DNA of 64,000 bases, taken from positions 98,968-162,967 of the forward strand of contig NZ_BMRM01000022.1 in the NCBI RefSeq assembly GCF_014648635.1, read 5' to 3'. Position 1 is the first letter of the stretch; every line of letters starts with the position of its first letter. The notes under the pieces were generated by a model that saw only the letters and a program-made list of their open reading frames with translations, was not told where the DNA came from and did not search any database. The DNA comes from Streptomyces cinerochromogenes (GTDB lineage Bacteria > Actinomycetota > Actinomycetes > Streptomycetales > Streptomycetaceae). The translations under genes were made by a program, and so were the position numbers. Positions 16,615 through 23,896 of this stretch are shown in pieces.

Positions 16615-16992
16615 TCAGTCGCGGTCCGCGGGGTCGGGGGTGTCGGTGCGCTTGACGGGTCCGGGCGCCGGATGGTCCGCGCCGCCCGCGGCGGGCTCTC
16701 CGCCGGGCCGGTTCCGCGCGGGCTCTCCGCCCGGCTGGTTCTTCGCCGGCTCTCCGTCCGGTTGGTTCTTCGCCGGTTCACCGTCCGGTTGGTTCTTCGC
16801 CGGTTCACCGTCCGGTTGGTTCTTCGCCGGTTCACCGCCCGGCTGGTTCTTCGCCGGTTCACCGCCCGGCTGGTTCTTCGCCGGTTCACCGCCCGGCTGG
16901 TTCTTCGCCGGTTCACCGCCCGGCTGGTTCCTTCCGGGTTCGGCGGCCGTCCGCCGTCCCGGTTCCGGCCTGTGTGTCGACTCCTGGGTCAT
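16615..16992 (-). CDS. Low-complexity protein made of nine 9-residue repeats
   Basis: A 125-residue protein with no recognisable fold. After a 20-residue lead come nine perfect-register nonapeptides (residues 21-101) of the form K/R-N-Q/R-P-G/D-G-E-P-A, then a 24-residue tail ending D-P-A-D-R-D. The composition (P, G, E, K, N) predicts an extended disordered chain with alternating charge. The ATG overlaps the stop of the NADH dehydrogenase gene (ATGA), and an AGGAGA site lies 6 nt upstream, so translation is credible. The transketolase start is 54 nt away. Function is unknown; it may be a solvation-type stress protein, which is speculation. Confidence 0.65.
   Translation of the reverse strand: MTQESTHRPEPGRRTAAEPGRNQPGGEPAKNQPGGEPAKNQPGGEPAKNQPGGEPAKNQPDGEPAKNQPDGEPAKNQPDGEPAKNQPGGEPARNRPGGEPAAGGADHPAPGPVKRTDTPDPADRD
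16690..16932 (-). repeat. 27-bp coding tandem repeat, nine units
   Basis: Nine contiguous 27-bp units encode the nonapeptides. The four central types differ by single bases (G versus D codon), and the copies at both ends are the most divergent. This gradient is typical of an expanding minisatellite, so copy number probably varies between strains. It stays in frame at any copy number. Confidence 0.92.
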
Positions 16993-18332
16993 GGTTCGTC
17001 TCCTGCCTGGGCGGACGGCTGCGAACCGTCCGGTACCCGCGCCAGTTCCGGTGAGGCCGTGTCCAACGGCACCGACCAGGCCCGTACGAGGCCCAACTGG
17101 ACGCCCTGGCGCGGGAGAAGGGCGTCCAGCAGCCAGTCGGCGGCGACCCGGACGCGGTTGCCGGGCAACGCGGCCAGGTGGTAGCCGCGGGTGACGGCAC
17201 CGGCCGCCGGGCCCGACAGCGGAACGCCGAACGGGTTGGCCGCCGCCCGGACCCCGCCCAGATCGACGGCGAAGCCCAGGTCCCGGTGGCGGTACGGGCG
17301 CCGTCGCCGGCCGAGGCCGAGCGAGCCGGCCACGTTCTCCCCGGCCACCCGGCCCTGCCGCCAGGCGTGCTGGGCCGTCATGGGGGTGAACTCCCCGGGG
17401 CGCTCCAGGTCGGGCACGGCGGCCGCGTCCCCGCAGGCGAACACGTCTGTGCGGCCGGGCAGTTGCAGATACGGGTCGACGATCAGCCGCCCGCGTTCCA
17501 GCGGCTGCCCGACGGTCTCCACCAGCGGGTCCGGCCGTACGCCCACGCACCACACCAGGGTCCGGGAGGCGACGGACTCCCCGTCGGTGAGCAGCACCCC
17601 GTCCCGGGTGGCCTCCTTCACCGAGGTGCCCGTCCGCACCTCGACACCCCGCGCGCGCAGCACCCGGTCGGCGGTACGGGAGAGCCGCTCGTCCAGCTCG
17701 GGCAGCACGCGCGGTGCCACGTCCAGCAGCATCCAGCGGGGGCGCACGCCGCCGGGCAGCGGGTGCCGGCGGACCAGCCGGTCGGTGAGCATCTGCATCT
17801 GGGCGGCCACCTCGGTGCCGGTGTAGCCGGCGCCGACCACCACGAAGGTGCACCGGGCGGCACTTCTGCCCGGGTCGTCCTCGGCGGCCGCGAGTTCCAC
17901 CTGGCGGGTCACGTGGTCGCGCAGGTACAGCGCCTCGGGCAGCCCGCGGAACCCGTGCGCGTGCTCGGCGACCCCCGGGACCGGCAGCAGCTTGTTGACG
18001 CTGCCGACGGCCAGCACCAGCCGGTCGTAGCCGAGGCTGCCGGCACCGCCCTCGGGGTCGGAGTAGTGGACGGTGCGCCCGTCCAGGTCGACCCCGTCCG
18101 CCCCGCCGAGCACCAGGCGCACTCCGCGCAGGGTGTCCGGCAGCGACACGGTGACCCGGCGGGCCTCCAGGACGCCGGCGGCGACCTGCGGCAGCAGCGG
18201 CAGGTACAGGAAGTAGTCGGTCGGGTTCAGCAGGGTGATGTCGGCCCGGTCCCGGGTGATCCGGGCCAGGGTGCGGGCGCACCGGTACCCGGCGAAACCG
18301 GCGCCGATGATCACCACGCGAGGTCGGCTCAC
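16989..18332 (-). CDS. ndh: NAD(P)/FAD-dependent oxidoreductase, NDH-2 type NADH dehydrogenase
   Basis: A 447-residue flavoprotein of the type II NADH dehydrogenase family. The FAD-binding Rossmann motif is V-V-I-I-G-A-G-F-A-G at the N-terminus, and the NADH-binding motif V-V-V-G-A-G-Y-T-G lies near residue 160. The FAD-contacting D-V-F-A-C-G-D-A-A segment is near residue 300. There is no N-terminal signal; the C-terminal third would attach the protein to the membrane, where it passes electrons from NADH to quinone without pumping protons. The GTG at 18332 is chosen for its GGAGG site. A sigma-B-like promoter lies 40 nt upstream. It heads the genes running into the gas-vesicle cluster. Confidence 0.88.
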   Translation of the reverse strand: MSRPRVVIIGAGFAGYRCARTLARITRDRADITLLNPTDYFLYLPLLPQVAAGVLEARRVTVSLPDTLRGVRLVLGGADGVDLDGRTVHYSDPEGGAGSLGYDRLVLAVGSVNKLLPVPGVAEHAHGFRGLPEALYLRDHVTRQVELAAAEDDPGRSAARCTFVVVGAGYTGTEVAAQMQMLTDRLVRRHPLPGGVRPRWMLLDVAPRVLPELDERLSRTADRVLRARGVEVRTGTSVKEATRDGVLLTDGESVASRTLVWCVGVRPDPLVETVGQPLERGRLIVDPYLQLPGRTDVFACGDAAAVPDLERPGEFTPMTAQHAWRQGRVAGENVAGSLGLGRRRRPYRHRDLGFAVDLGGVRAAANPFGVPLSGPAAGAVTRGYHLAALPGNRVRVAADWLLDALLPRQGVQLGLVRAWSVPLDTASPELARVPDGSQPSAQAGDEP

Positions 18333-18371
18333 AGTGCGCCTCCGGCGGTGTCGCTCGTCCGAGGTCTTCCG

Positions 18372-18396
18372 CGTAACCGTGGCCGGGGCACCCAAA
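18372..18396 (-). promoter_or_regulatory. Sigma-B-like stress promoter candidate upstream of ndh
   Basis: Read on the minus strand, GTTT (18396-18393) is followed after exactly 15 nt by GGTTAC (18377-18372). Streptomyces sigma-B type promoters have the form GNNT-N14/16-GGGTAC/T, so there is one mismatch in the -10 element. The implied start is about 33 nt upstream of the ndh GTG. This is a pattern match only. Confidence 0.45.
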
Positions 18397-18545
18397 CGCC
18401 GGGCGGGTCACCCGTACGCCGGTCCGGGCACCGGACGCCCTGGCCGCCGGGCCCCGCCGTGCGGAGTTTCGCCCGGTCGCCGCCGGTTACCCGGGCCGGG
18501 ACCGGATCGCACCCCCATGAGCTTCGCCCGCGCGGAGGTTTCCCC

Positions 18546-19502
18546 ATGCCCGAGTACGGCTATTTCCTGGCGAGCGAGGAACACGGCCCCGCAGCCCTGA
18601 TCGAGCAGGCCCGGATGGCCGAGCAGGCCGGCTTCCAGGCGCTGTGGATCTCCGACCACTTCCATCCGTGGAACGACGCGCAGGGGCAGAGCGCGTTCGT
18701 GTGGTCGGTGATCGGGGCGCTGTCGGAGGCGGTGTCGCTGCCCGTCGAGACGGCGGTGACCTGCCCGACCATCCGGACGCACCCGGCGGTCGTGGCCCAG
18801 GCCGCGGCGACCGGCGCGGTGATGACCGAGGGCCGCTTCCGGCTGGGCGTGGGCACCGGCGAGGCACTGAACGAGCACATCCTCGGCGACCGCTGGCCCC
18901 CGCTGCACGTCCGCCTGGAGATGCTGGAGGAGGCGGTCCAGGTGATGCGCCGGCTGTTCACCGGCGAGGAGGTCAACCACCACGGCACCCACTACACCGT
19001 GGAGAACGCCCGCCTCTACACCGTCCCCGACGAACCCGTCCCCATCGACATCTCCGGCTTCGGCCCCAAGGCGACGGCGCTCGCCGCCCGCGTGGGCGAC
19101 GGCTACATCACGATGATGCCGGAGGAGGAGATGGTCACCCGGTTCCGCAAGGGCGGCGGCGGGGCCAAGCCGGTCAGCGGCGGTGTGAAGGTCTGCTACG
19201 GCGCCGACCGCGACGAGTGCGTCCGTACGGTGCACCGGCTCTGGTACAACGAGCTGCTGCCCGGCGAGATGGGGCAGGTGCTGCCCTCGCCCCGGCACTT
19301 CGAGCAGCTGCACGAGCTGGTCACCGAGGACATGGTCCGGGAGAAGACGGTGTGCGGGGACGACGTGGACGCGCATGTGGCGGCGCTGCGGGCGTTCGCC
19401 GACGCCGGGTTCGACCGGGTGTACGTGAACCAGATCGGGCCGGACCAGCGGGGTTTCTTCGACTTCTACCGGACGAAAGTGCTGCCGCAGCTCCAGGGAT
19501 GA
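18546..19502 (+). CDS. F420-dependent LLM-class oxidoreductase (TIGR03557 type)
   Basis: A 318-residue TIM-barrel protein of the luciferase-like F420-dependent oxidoreductases. It begins Y-G-Y-F-L-A-S-E-E-H and has the marker W-I-S-D-H-F-H-P-W, followed by the F420-phosphate region G-V-G-T-G-E-A-L-N-E-H. This matches the glucose-6-phosphate dehydrogenase-like TIGR03557 subfamily. F420 as cofactor is inferred from the family. The ATG at 18546 follows a GCGGAGG site. It is divergent from ndh over a 213-bp region, and its stop codon lies 4 nt before a 60-bp palindrome. Confidence 0.9.
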   Translation: MPEYGYFLASEEHGPAALIEQARMAEQAGFQALWISDHFHPWNDAQGQSAFVWSVIGALSEAVSLPVETAVTCPTIRTHPAVVAQAAATGAVMTEGRFRLGVGTGEALNEHILGDRWPPLHVRLEMLEEAVQVMRRLFTGEEVNHHGTHYTVENARLYTVPDEPVPIDISGFGPKATALAARVGDGYITMMPEEEMVTRFRKGGGGAKPVSGGVKVCYGADRDECVRTVHRLWYNELLPGEMGQVLPSPRHFEQLHELVTEDMVREKTVCGDDVDAHVAALRAFADAGFDRVYVNQIGPDQRGFFDFYRTKVLPQLQG

Positions 19503-19506
19503 GTGA

Positions 19507-19566
19507 AGAGGGGCTGTGACGGAGAGGGCGGGGCCGCGGCCCCGCCCTCTCCGTCACAGCCCCTCT
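19507..19566. terminator. Perfect 60-bp palindrome, terminator
   Basis: Positions 19507-19566 are fully self-complementary: two 30-bp arms meeting at 19536/19537 with no spacer and no mismatch. The right arm is followed by CTTTTTCTTT, so a rho-independent terminator for the plus-strand gene is clear. It sits between convergent genes and would fold on either strand. The length and perfection are exceptional for a terminator. Confidence 0.92.
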
Positions 19567-19588
19567 CTTTTTCTTTCGCGGTTCGGCG

Positions 19589-20005
19589 TCAGGCCCGGTG
19601 ATGCGGCGTGTCCGGCGGGGTGTCCGGCATCGGGGGGTACGGCATGCCGAGGCCCGTCGGCGGGGTGGCCGGCGCGCTGCCGCCCAGCACGTGGTGCGGG
19701 GCGTGCCGGCGGTTCCCGGAGTGGGCCAGGCCGCGCAGGAAGTAGGCCACGGCCCCGAGGAGCGCGGCGGTGATCAGTGCGGCGGCCCAGCCGGGCAGGC
19801 CGGCCGCCAGGGCCAGGCCCACGGCGAGGGCCAGCGCGCCGCCCGCGTACAGCGCGACGGTGCCCGACGCGGCGTAGAGCACGGCCGTGCGGCGTCGCTT
19901 GCGGGACTGCTCGCGCAGTTCGTCGCGTACCGTCTCGCGTGCCACCTGAGCCAGCTCTTCGACGAGGTGCTTGTCCAGATGTTCCAGGTGATCAGAACGG
20001 TCCAT
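19589..20005 (-). CDS. Actinobacterial holin-X family membrane protein
   Basis: A 138-residue protein. The N-terminal 45 residues are charged and helical (H-L-V-E-E-L-A-Q-V-A-R-E-T-V-R-D-E-L-R). Two hydrophobic segments follow (about 46-68 and 71-90), then a proline/histidine-rich tail. This layout fits the Actinobacterial Holin-X (phage holin superfamily III) proteins, which are common chromosomal genes and not evidence of prophage. The function is unproven, possibly envelope related. The ATG at 20005 has no clear ribosome-binding site. Confidence 0.65.
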   Translation of the reverse strand: MDRSDHLEHLDKHLVEELAQVARETVRDELREQSRKRRRTAVLYAASGTVALYAGGALALAVGLALAAGLPGWAAALITAALLGAVAYFLRGLAHSGNRRHAPHHVLGGSAPATPPTGLGMPYPPMPDTPPDTPHHRA

Positions 20006-20086
20006 ACCATGCGGGTACCCGCCGGACACAGCCGGTAACGCCCGGGGGGCCTGCGCGCGGGCGGGGCGCCAACTAGGCTCGGACGC

Positions 20087-20434
20087 ATGGAGATTCTGGG
20101 CGCCTCGCTGCGCATCTGCGTCGACGACCTCGAAGCCGCGATCCCCTTCTACGAGCGGCTGACCGGCGGCAGAGCCTCCCGCTTCGGGCGCGGCGACGTG
20201 GAGGTCGCCGCGGTCGGCTCCTTCCTGCTGATGAGCGGCCCGGAGTCGGAGCTGGAGATCCTGCGCAGGGTGGCGGCGACGATCGCCGTGAAGGACGTCG
20301 ACGAGGCCGGTCGGCTGCTCGACGAGCTGGGCGCCAGGATCGTCGCGGGGCCGGTGCCGACGCCGGCGGGCCGCAATCTGCTGGCCGTCCACCCGGACGG
20401 GTCGGTCTTCGAGTACGTGGATCAGCGGGGCTGA
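20087..20434 (+). CDS. VOC/glyoxalase superfamily protein
   Basis: A 115-residue single-domain protein of the vicinal oxygen chelate fold. It has the two beta-alpha-beta-beta-beta halves: L-R-I-C-V-D-D-L-E-A-A-I-P-F-Y-E-R-L opens the first, and V-K-D-V-D-E-A-G-R-L-L-D-E-L-G opens the second, ending V-H-P-D-G-S-V-F-E-Y-V. The C-terminal glutamate of the usual metal site is present. Substrates of such stand-alone domains range from antibiotics to glyoxal adducts and cannot be assigned here. It overlaps the convergent acetyltransferase gene by 13 nt. Confidence 0.8.
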   Translation: MEILGASLRICVDDLEAAIPFYERLTGGRASRFGRGDVEVAAVGSFLLMSGPESELEILRRVAATIAVKDVDEAGRLLDELGARIVAGPVPTPAGRNLLAVHPDGSVFEYVDQRG

Positions 20435-20985
20435 GCCGCCCCGCCGCGCATCTCGGTGGTCAGGGCCCAGCGTTCGTGGTCGCGCCAGGCTCCGTCGACG
20501 TAGAGCATGTCCGGGGAGAAGCCCTCCAGGCGGAAGCCGGCACCCCGGGCGAGGGCGATGGAGGCGGCGTTGCCGGGCTGGACGTTGATCTCCAGCCGGT
20601 GCAGGCCGAGCGGCCCGAACGCGTACCCGATCACCAGCTCCAGGCCTTCGCGCATCAGGCCCCGCCCGGCCGCGTGCGCGAAGGCGCCGTAGCCGAGGGC
20701 GCCGCACTGGAAGCCGCCCCGCACGATGTTGTTGATGTTGATGAAGCCGGCGAGGGCGCCGCCGTCCTTCTCGCACACCAGGAAGCCGGCCCGGTCCGGG
20801 TCCGTGATGAGCCGGCCGGCGTAGTCGGCGTACGCCTCGTCGCTGTCCGGCGGGAACAGCCACGGCCGGTGCAGGTCCCTGCTCTCCCGGGCCCGCTCGG
20901 TGAACTCGGGTCCGTCCTGCGGGGTGAAGGGGCGCAGGGCGACGCGCGGGCCTTCGGCGAGGTACCGGGACTCAGGGTGCGGCAT
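20422..20985 (-). CDS. GNAT acetyltransferase, RimJ/RimL type
   Basis: A 187-residue GNAT-family N-acetyltransferase. It starts with the RimJ/RimL-like R-V-A-L-R-P-F-T-P-Q-D and has the acetyl-CoA segment with G-R-G-L-M-R-E-G-L, then L-H-R-L-E-I-N-V-Q-P-G-N-A-A-S-I-A-L-A-R-G-A-G-F, diagnostic of protein N-alpha-acetyltransferases. It is the last gene of the minus-strand peptidase operon, 17 nt after the S66 carboxypeptidase gene. Its target is unknown. Confidence 0.85.
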   Translation of the reverse strand: MPHPESRYLAEGPRVALRPFTPQDGPEFTERARESRDLHRPWLFPPDSDEAYADYAGRLITDPDRAGFLVCEKDGGALAGFININNIVRGGFQCGALGYGAFAHAAGRGLMREGLELVIGYAFGPLGLHRLEINVQPGNAASIALARGAGFRLEGFSPDMLYVDGAWRDHERWALTTEMRGGAAQPR

Positions 20986-21002
20986 CCGGCCAGCCTACGG
21001 CG

Positions 21003-21926
21003 TCAGCGCAGGGCGGGCTCGTCGAGGGTCAGCGTGGCCGCGTCCGCGTCGAGTTCGGCCGCGAGCCCGAAGGGGATCGTGAGCGCGCCGTCGCAGTGGC
21101 CGAAACCGAAGTCCTCCACCACCGGGACGCCGAGCGGGGCCAGCCGGTCGGCGAGCAGGGACCGCACCTCGGCGTGGTCCGCGCAGCCCTGCCAGGAGCC
21201 GAGCAGCACCCCGCGCACGCCGTCCAGCCAGCCGGAGCGCAGGAGTTGGGTGAGGTACCGGTCCAGCCGGTACGTCTCCTCGCCCACGTCCTCCAGGCAG
21301 AGCAGTCCGCCCCGCGCGGAGGGCCGGGCGTGCGGGGTGCCGAGTTCCGCGGCGAGCAGGCAGAGGCAGCCGCCGAGAGTGGTGCCGCGGGCCCGGCCGG
21401 ACACCAGGGGTGTGCCGCCGGAAGTGATCGTACGGACCGTCTCGGGGGCGAAGAGCGTGGCCCGCAGGTGGTCCTGGGCGCGGGCGTTCTTGACGAAGTC
21501 GATGCCGGCCGCCATCGGCCCGTGCAGCGTGGCCAGGCCCAGGCGGGTGGCGATGGCCTCGTGCAGCACGGTGAGGTCGCTGAACCCGACGAAGACCTTG
21601 GGCCCGGCGGCCCGCAGGGCGTCCCAGTCGAGCAGGTCGACGATGCGCTGGGCGCCGTAGCCGCCGCGGGCGCACAGCACGGCGTCCACGGCGGGGTCGC
21701 ACCAGGCGTTCTGGAAGTCGGCGGCGCGGTCGGCGTCCGTGCCGGCGAGGTAGCCGAACCCGGGGTGGCGGTCCAGGACATGGGGGCCGGCCACCGGGTC
21801 GAGGTCCCAGCCGCGCAGCACGTCGAGTCCGGCCTGGAGCCGTTCCTCGGGCACCGGCCCGCTGGTGGCGACGACGGCGACCCGTGCGCCGGGGGCCAGC
21901 CGGCGCGGACGGACGAGTGGGTTCAC
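21003..21926 (-). CDS. LD-carboxypeptidase (S66 family)
   Basis: A 307-residue MccF/LdcA-like serine peptidase. The N-terminal strand V-A-V-V-A-T-S-G-P-V-P leads to the nucleophile segment V-F-V-G-F-S-D-L-T near residue 110; the C-terminal part carries L-C-L-E-D-V-G-E-E and a late histidine. LdcA removes the terminal D-alanine from murein tetrapeptides in recycling, while MccF relatives cleave peptide antibiotics. No signal peptide is seen, so it acts in the cytoplasm. The GTG start overlaps the S9 peptidase stop (GTGA), part of the four-peptidase unit. Confidence 0.88.
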   Translation of the reverse strand: MNPLVRPRRLAPGARVAVVATSGPVPEERLQAGLDVLRGWDLDPVAGPHVLDRHPGFGYLAGTDADRAADFQNAWCDPAVDAVLCARGGYGAQRIVDLLDWDALRAAGPKVFVGFSDLTVLHEAIATRLGLATLHGPMAAGIDFVKNARAQDHLRATLFAPETVRTITSGGTPLVSGRARGTTLGGCLCLLAAELGTPHARPSARGGLLCLEDVGEETYRLDRYLTQLLRSGWLDGVRGVLLGSWQGCADHAEVRSLLADRLAPLGVPVVEDFGFGHCDGALTIPFGLAAELDADAATLTLDEPALR

Positions 21927-23893
21927 GGGGTCAGCTCCACCTTCGGTACCGGGGGTTCCGGCTCCAGCCGGAAGACCTGGGCGTACAGGGACAGTTCGGC
22001 CTCCAGGGCGCGGGTCATCGTATCGGCCCGGCGGAAACCGTGCCCCTCGCCCTCGAAGGCGAGGTAGGCGTGCGGCACGCCGCGGCCGGCGATCCGGGCG
22101 AGGAAGCGGTGGCACTGGGCGGGCGGGCAGATGACGTCGTCCAGGCCCTGGAGCAGCAGGAAGGGCGCGGTGAGCCGGTGGGCGTGGGCGGTCGGGGAGC
22201 GTTCGGCGTACCGGTCGGGCACCTCGGCGAGCGGGCCGACCAGCGACTCCAGGTAGCGGGACTCGAAGTCGTGGGTCTCGTCGGGGCCCCAGGTGGTGAG
22301 GTCGAGCACCGGGTAGACGACGGTGCCGCAGGCGTAGACGTCGGTCGTGGTCAGGGAGGCGGCGGCGGTCCAGCCGCCGGCGCTGCCGCCGCGGATCGCC
22401 AGCCGGGCGGGGTCGGCGGTGCCCTCGTCGGCGAGGGCGCGGGCGACGGCCGCGCAGTCCTCGACGTCGACCACGCCCCACTGCTCGCGCAGCCGCTCCC
22501 GGTAGGCACGGCCGTATCCGGTGGAGCCGCCGTAGTTCACCTCGGCGACCCCGATGCCCCGCGAGGTGAAGTAGGCGATGGCCAGGTCCAGCACGAGCGG
22601 CGCCCGGCTGGTGGGGCCGCCGTGCGCCCAGACGACGTACGGCGGCAGCTCGCCGTCGGGCGCGGTGCGGGCGGGGTGGCGCGGCGGGTAGAGGTGGGCG
22701 TGCACCTCGCGGCCGTCCGGGCCGCGGAAGGTGCGGGTCAGCGGCTCCGGGTAGTAGGCCGGGTCGACGGGGTCCCGGTGCCGGGCGCCGACCACGCGGG
22801 TGCGGCCGGTGGCGGTGTCCAGTTCGACCACCTCGTGAGCGGTGCGCGGGCCGGCGCCGACCGCGACGACGCGTGCGCCGTGGGTGGCGAGGGTGGCGGT
22901 GAACTCCGTCCACGGGCCGGCGGCGTCGACGATCTCACCGGACTCCGGGTCGAGTATCCCGAGCACGGCCGGTCCGCGTCCGTGGACGACTGCGAGGAGT
23001 CCGTCGTCCAGCGGCGCGAACCAGCGCAGCCCGAGCTGCCACAGCGGCCCGCCGAACTCCTCCTCGCGCGGGCAGAGGGGGGTGCCGTCGCGGTAGAGGT
23101 TCCACCAGCCGCTGCGGTCGCCGGCGTACAGCAGACTGCCGTCCGCCGACCACTCGACCTGGGCGACGGCCTCCTCCGGTCCGCCGGCGACCGTCCGCGC
23201 GTCCTTCAGCAGGCCGTCCTCCGTCACCTCCGCGACGAGCAGCTCCGTCCCGTCCCACGGCATCCGCGGGTGGTCCCAGGCCAGCCAGGCGGCGCGCCGG
23301 CCGTCCGGGGAGAGCCGGGCGCCGGTGACGAACCGGTGGCCGGGCGGGAGCAGTTCCCGTACCGCGCCGCGGTCGCCGGCGGCCGAGCCGTCCAGCGGTA
23401 CGGCGGCCAGGACCCGCCGGACCTCGCCCGGGCCGTCCCCGGTGAACTCCTCCAGCACGCACCACACCTCGCCGCGGGCGAGGTCCAGCCGGGGCTCCGC
23501 CCAGCGCAGGCCGCCGCCCACAGGGGAGAGAGGGGTGAGCGGGACGGGTTCGCCGCCGGGTTCGTACCGGTACAGCCGCTGGTCGGCGAAGTGCACGAAG
23601 ACGACCAGCGGCCTGCCGTCGTGGATCTCCCCGGTCCAGGGCCGTCCGCCGTACTCGATGACCCGGCTGCGCACGTTCCACGGCGCGGGCAGCACCGTCT
23701 CCTCGCCCGCCTCCTGGTTCCGCCGCCGCACCAGCGCCCGCCGGCCGCCCTCGGACGGCCGGGGCTCGGTCCACCAGACCTCGTCCCCGACGAAGCCCAC
23801 CCACTCCGGGCGCCCGTCGTGCGCAGCGGCGAGCGCCGCGTCGATCGGGGAGGGCCACGATCCGTACGGTGACGTCAGCACCTCGCCCGCCAT
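21923..23893 (-). CDS. S9 family prolyl oligopeptidase-like peptidase
   Basis: A 656-residue cytoplasmic peptidase. The N-terminal 370 residues form a beta-propeller with repeated W-containing blades (S-P-D-G-R-R-A-A-W-L, W-S-A-D-G-S-L-L-Y). The C-terminal alpha/beta-hydrolase domain has the nucleophile motif I-R-G-G-S-A-G-G, the acid region Q-G-L-D-D and the histidine in G-E-G-H-G-F. This is the acylaminoacyl/dipeptidyl peptidase type. It lies 3 nt after the M20 gene and overlaps the S66 gene by 4 nt, so it would process peptides released by those enzymes. Confidence 0.9.
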   Translation of the reverse strand: MAGEVLTSPYGSWPSPIDAALAAAHDGRPEWVGFVGDEVWWTEPRPSEGGRRALVRRRNQEAGEETVLPAPWNVRSRVIEYGGRPWTGEIHDGRPLVVFVHFADQRLYRYEPGGEPVPLTPLSPVGGGLRWAEPRLDLARGEVWCVLEEFTGDGPGEVRRVLAAVPLDGSAAGDRGAVRELLPPGHRFVTGARLSPDGRRAAWLAWDHPRMPWDGTELLVAEVTEDGLLKDARTVAGGPEEAVAQVEWSADGSLLYAGDRSGWWNLYRDGTPLCPREEEFGGPLWQLGLRWFAPLDDGLLAVVHGRGPAVLGILDPESGEIVDAAGPWTEFTATLATHGARVVAVGAGPRTAHEVVELDTATGRTRVVGARHRDPVDPAYYPEPLTRTFRGPDGREVHAHLYPPRHPARTAPDGELPPYVVWAHGGPTSRAPLVLDLAIAYFTSRGIGVAEVNYGGSTGYGRAYRERLREQWGVVDVEDCAAVARALADEGTADPARLAIRGGSAGGWTAAASLTTTDVYACGTVVYPVLDLTTWGPDETHDFESRYLESLVGPLAEVPDRYAERSPTAHAHRLTAPFLLLQGLDDVICPPAQCHRFLARIAGRGVPHAYLAFEGEGHGFRRADTMTRALEAELSLYAQVFRLEPEPPVPKVELTP

Positions 23894-23896
23894 CGG

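Noticed and set aside
16690..16932. Regular repeats as a CRISPR array
   Set aside because: The 27-bp units are contiguous with no spacers, and they encode perfect nonapeptides in a frame with its own start and ribosome-binding site.
19589..20005. Holin-X gene as evidence for a prophage
   Set aside because: No other phage genes, integrase or attachment-site duplication is visible nearby, and holin-X proteins are ordinary chromosomal genes in actinobacteria.
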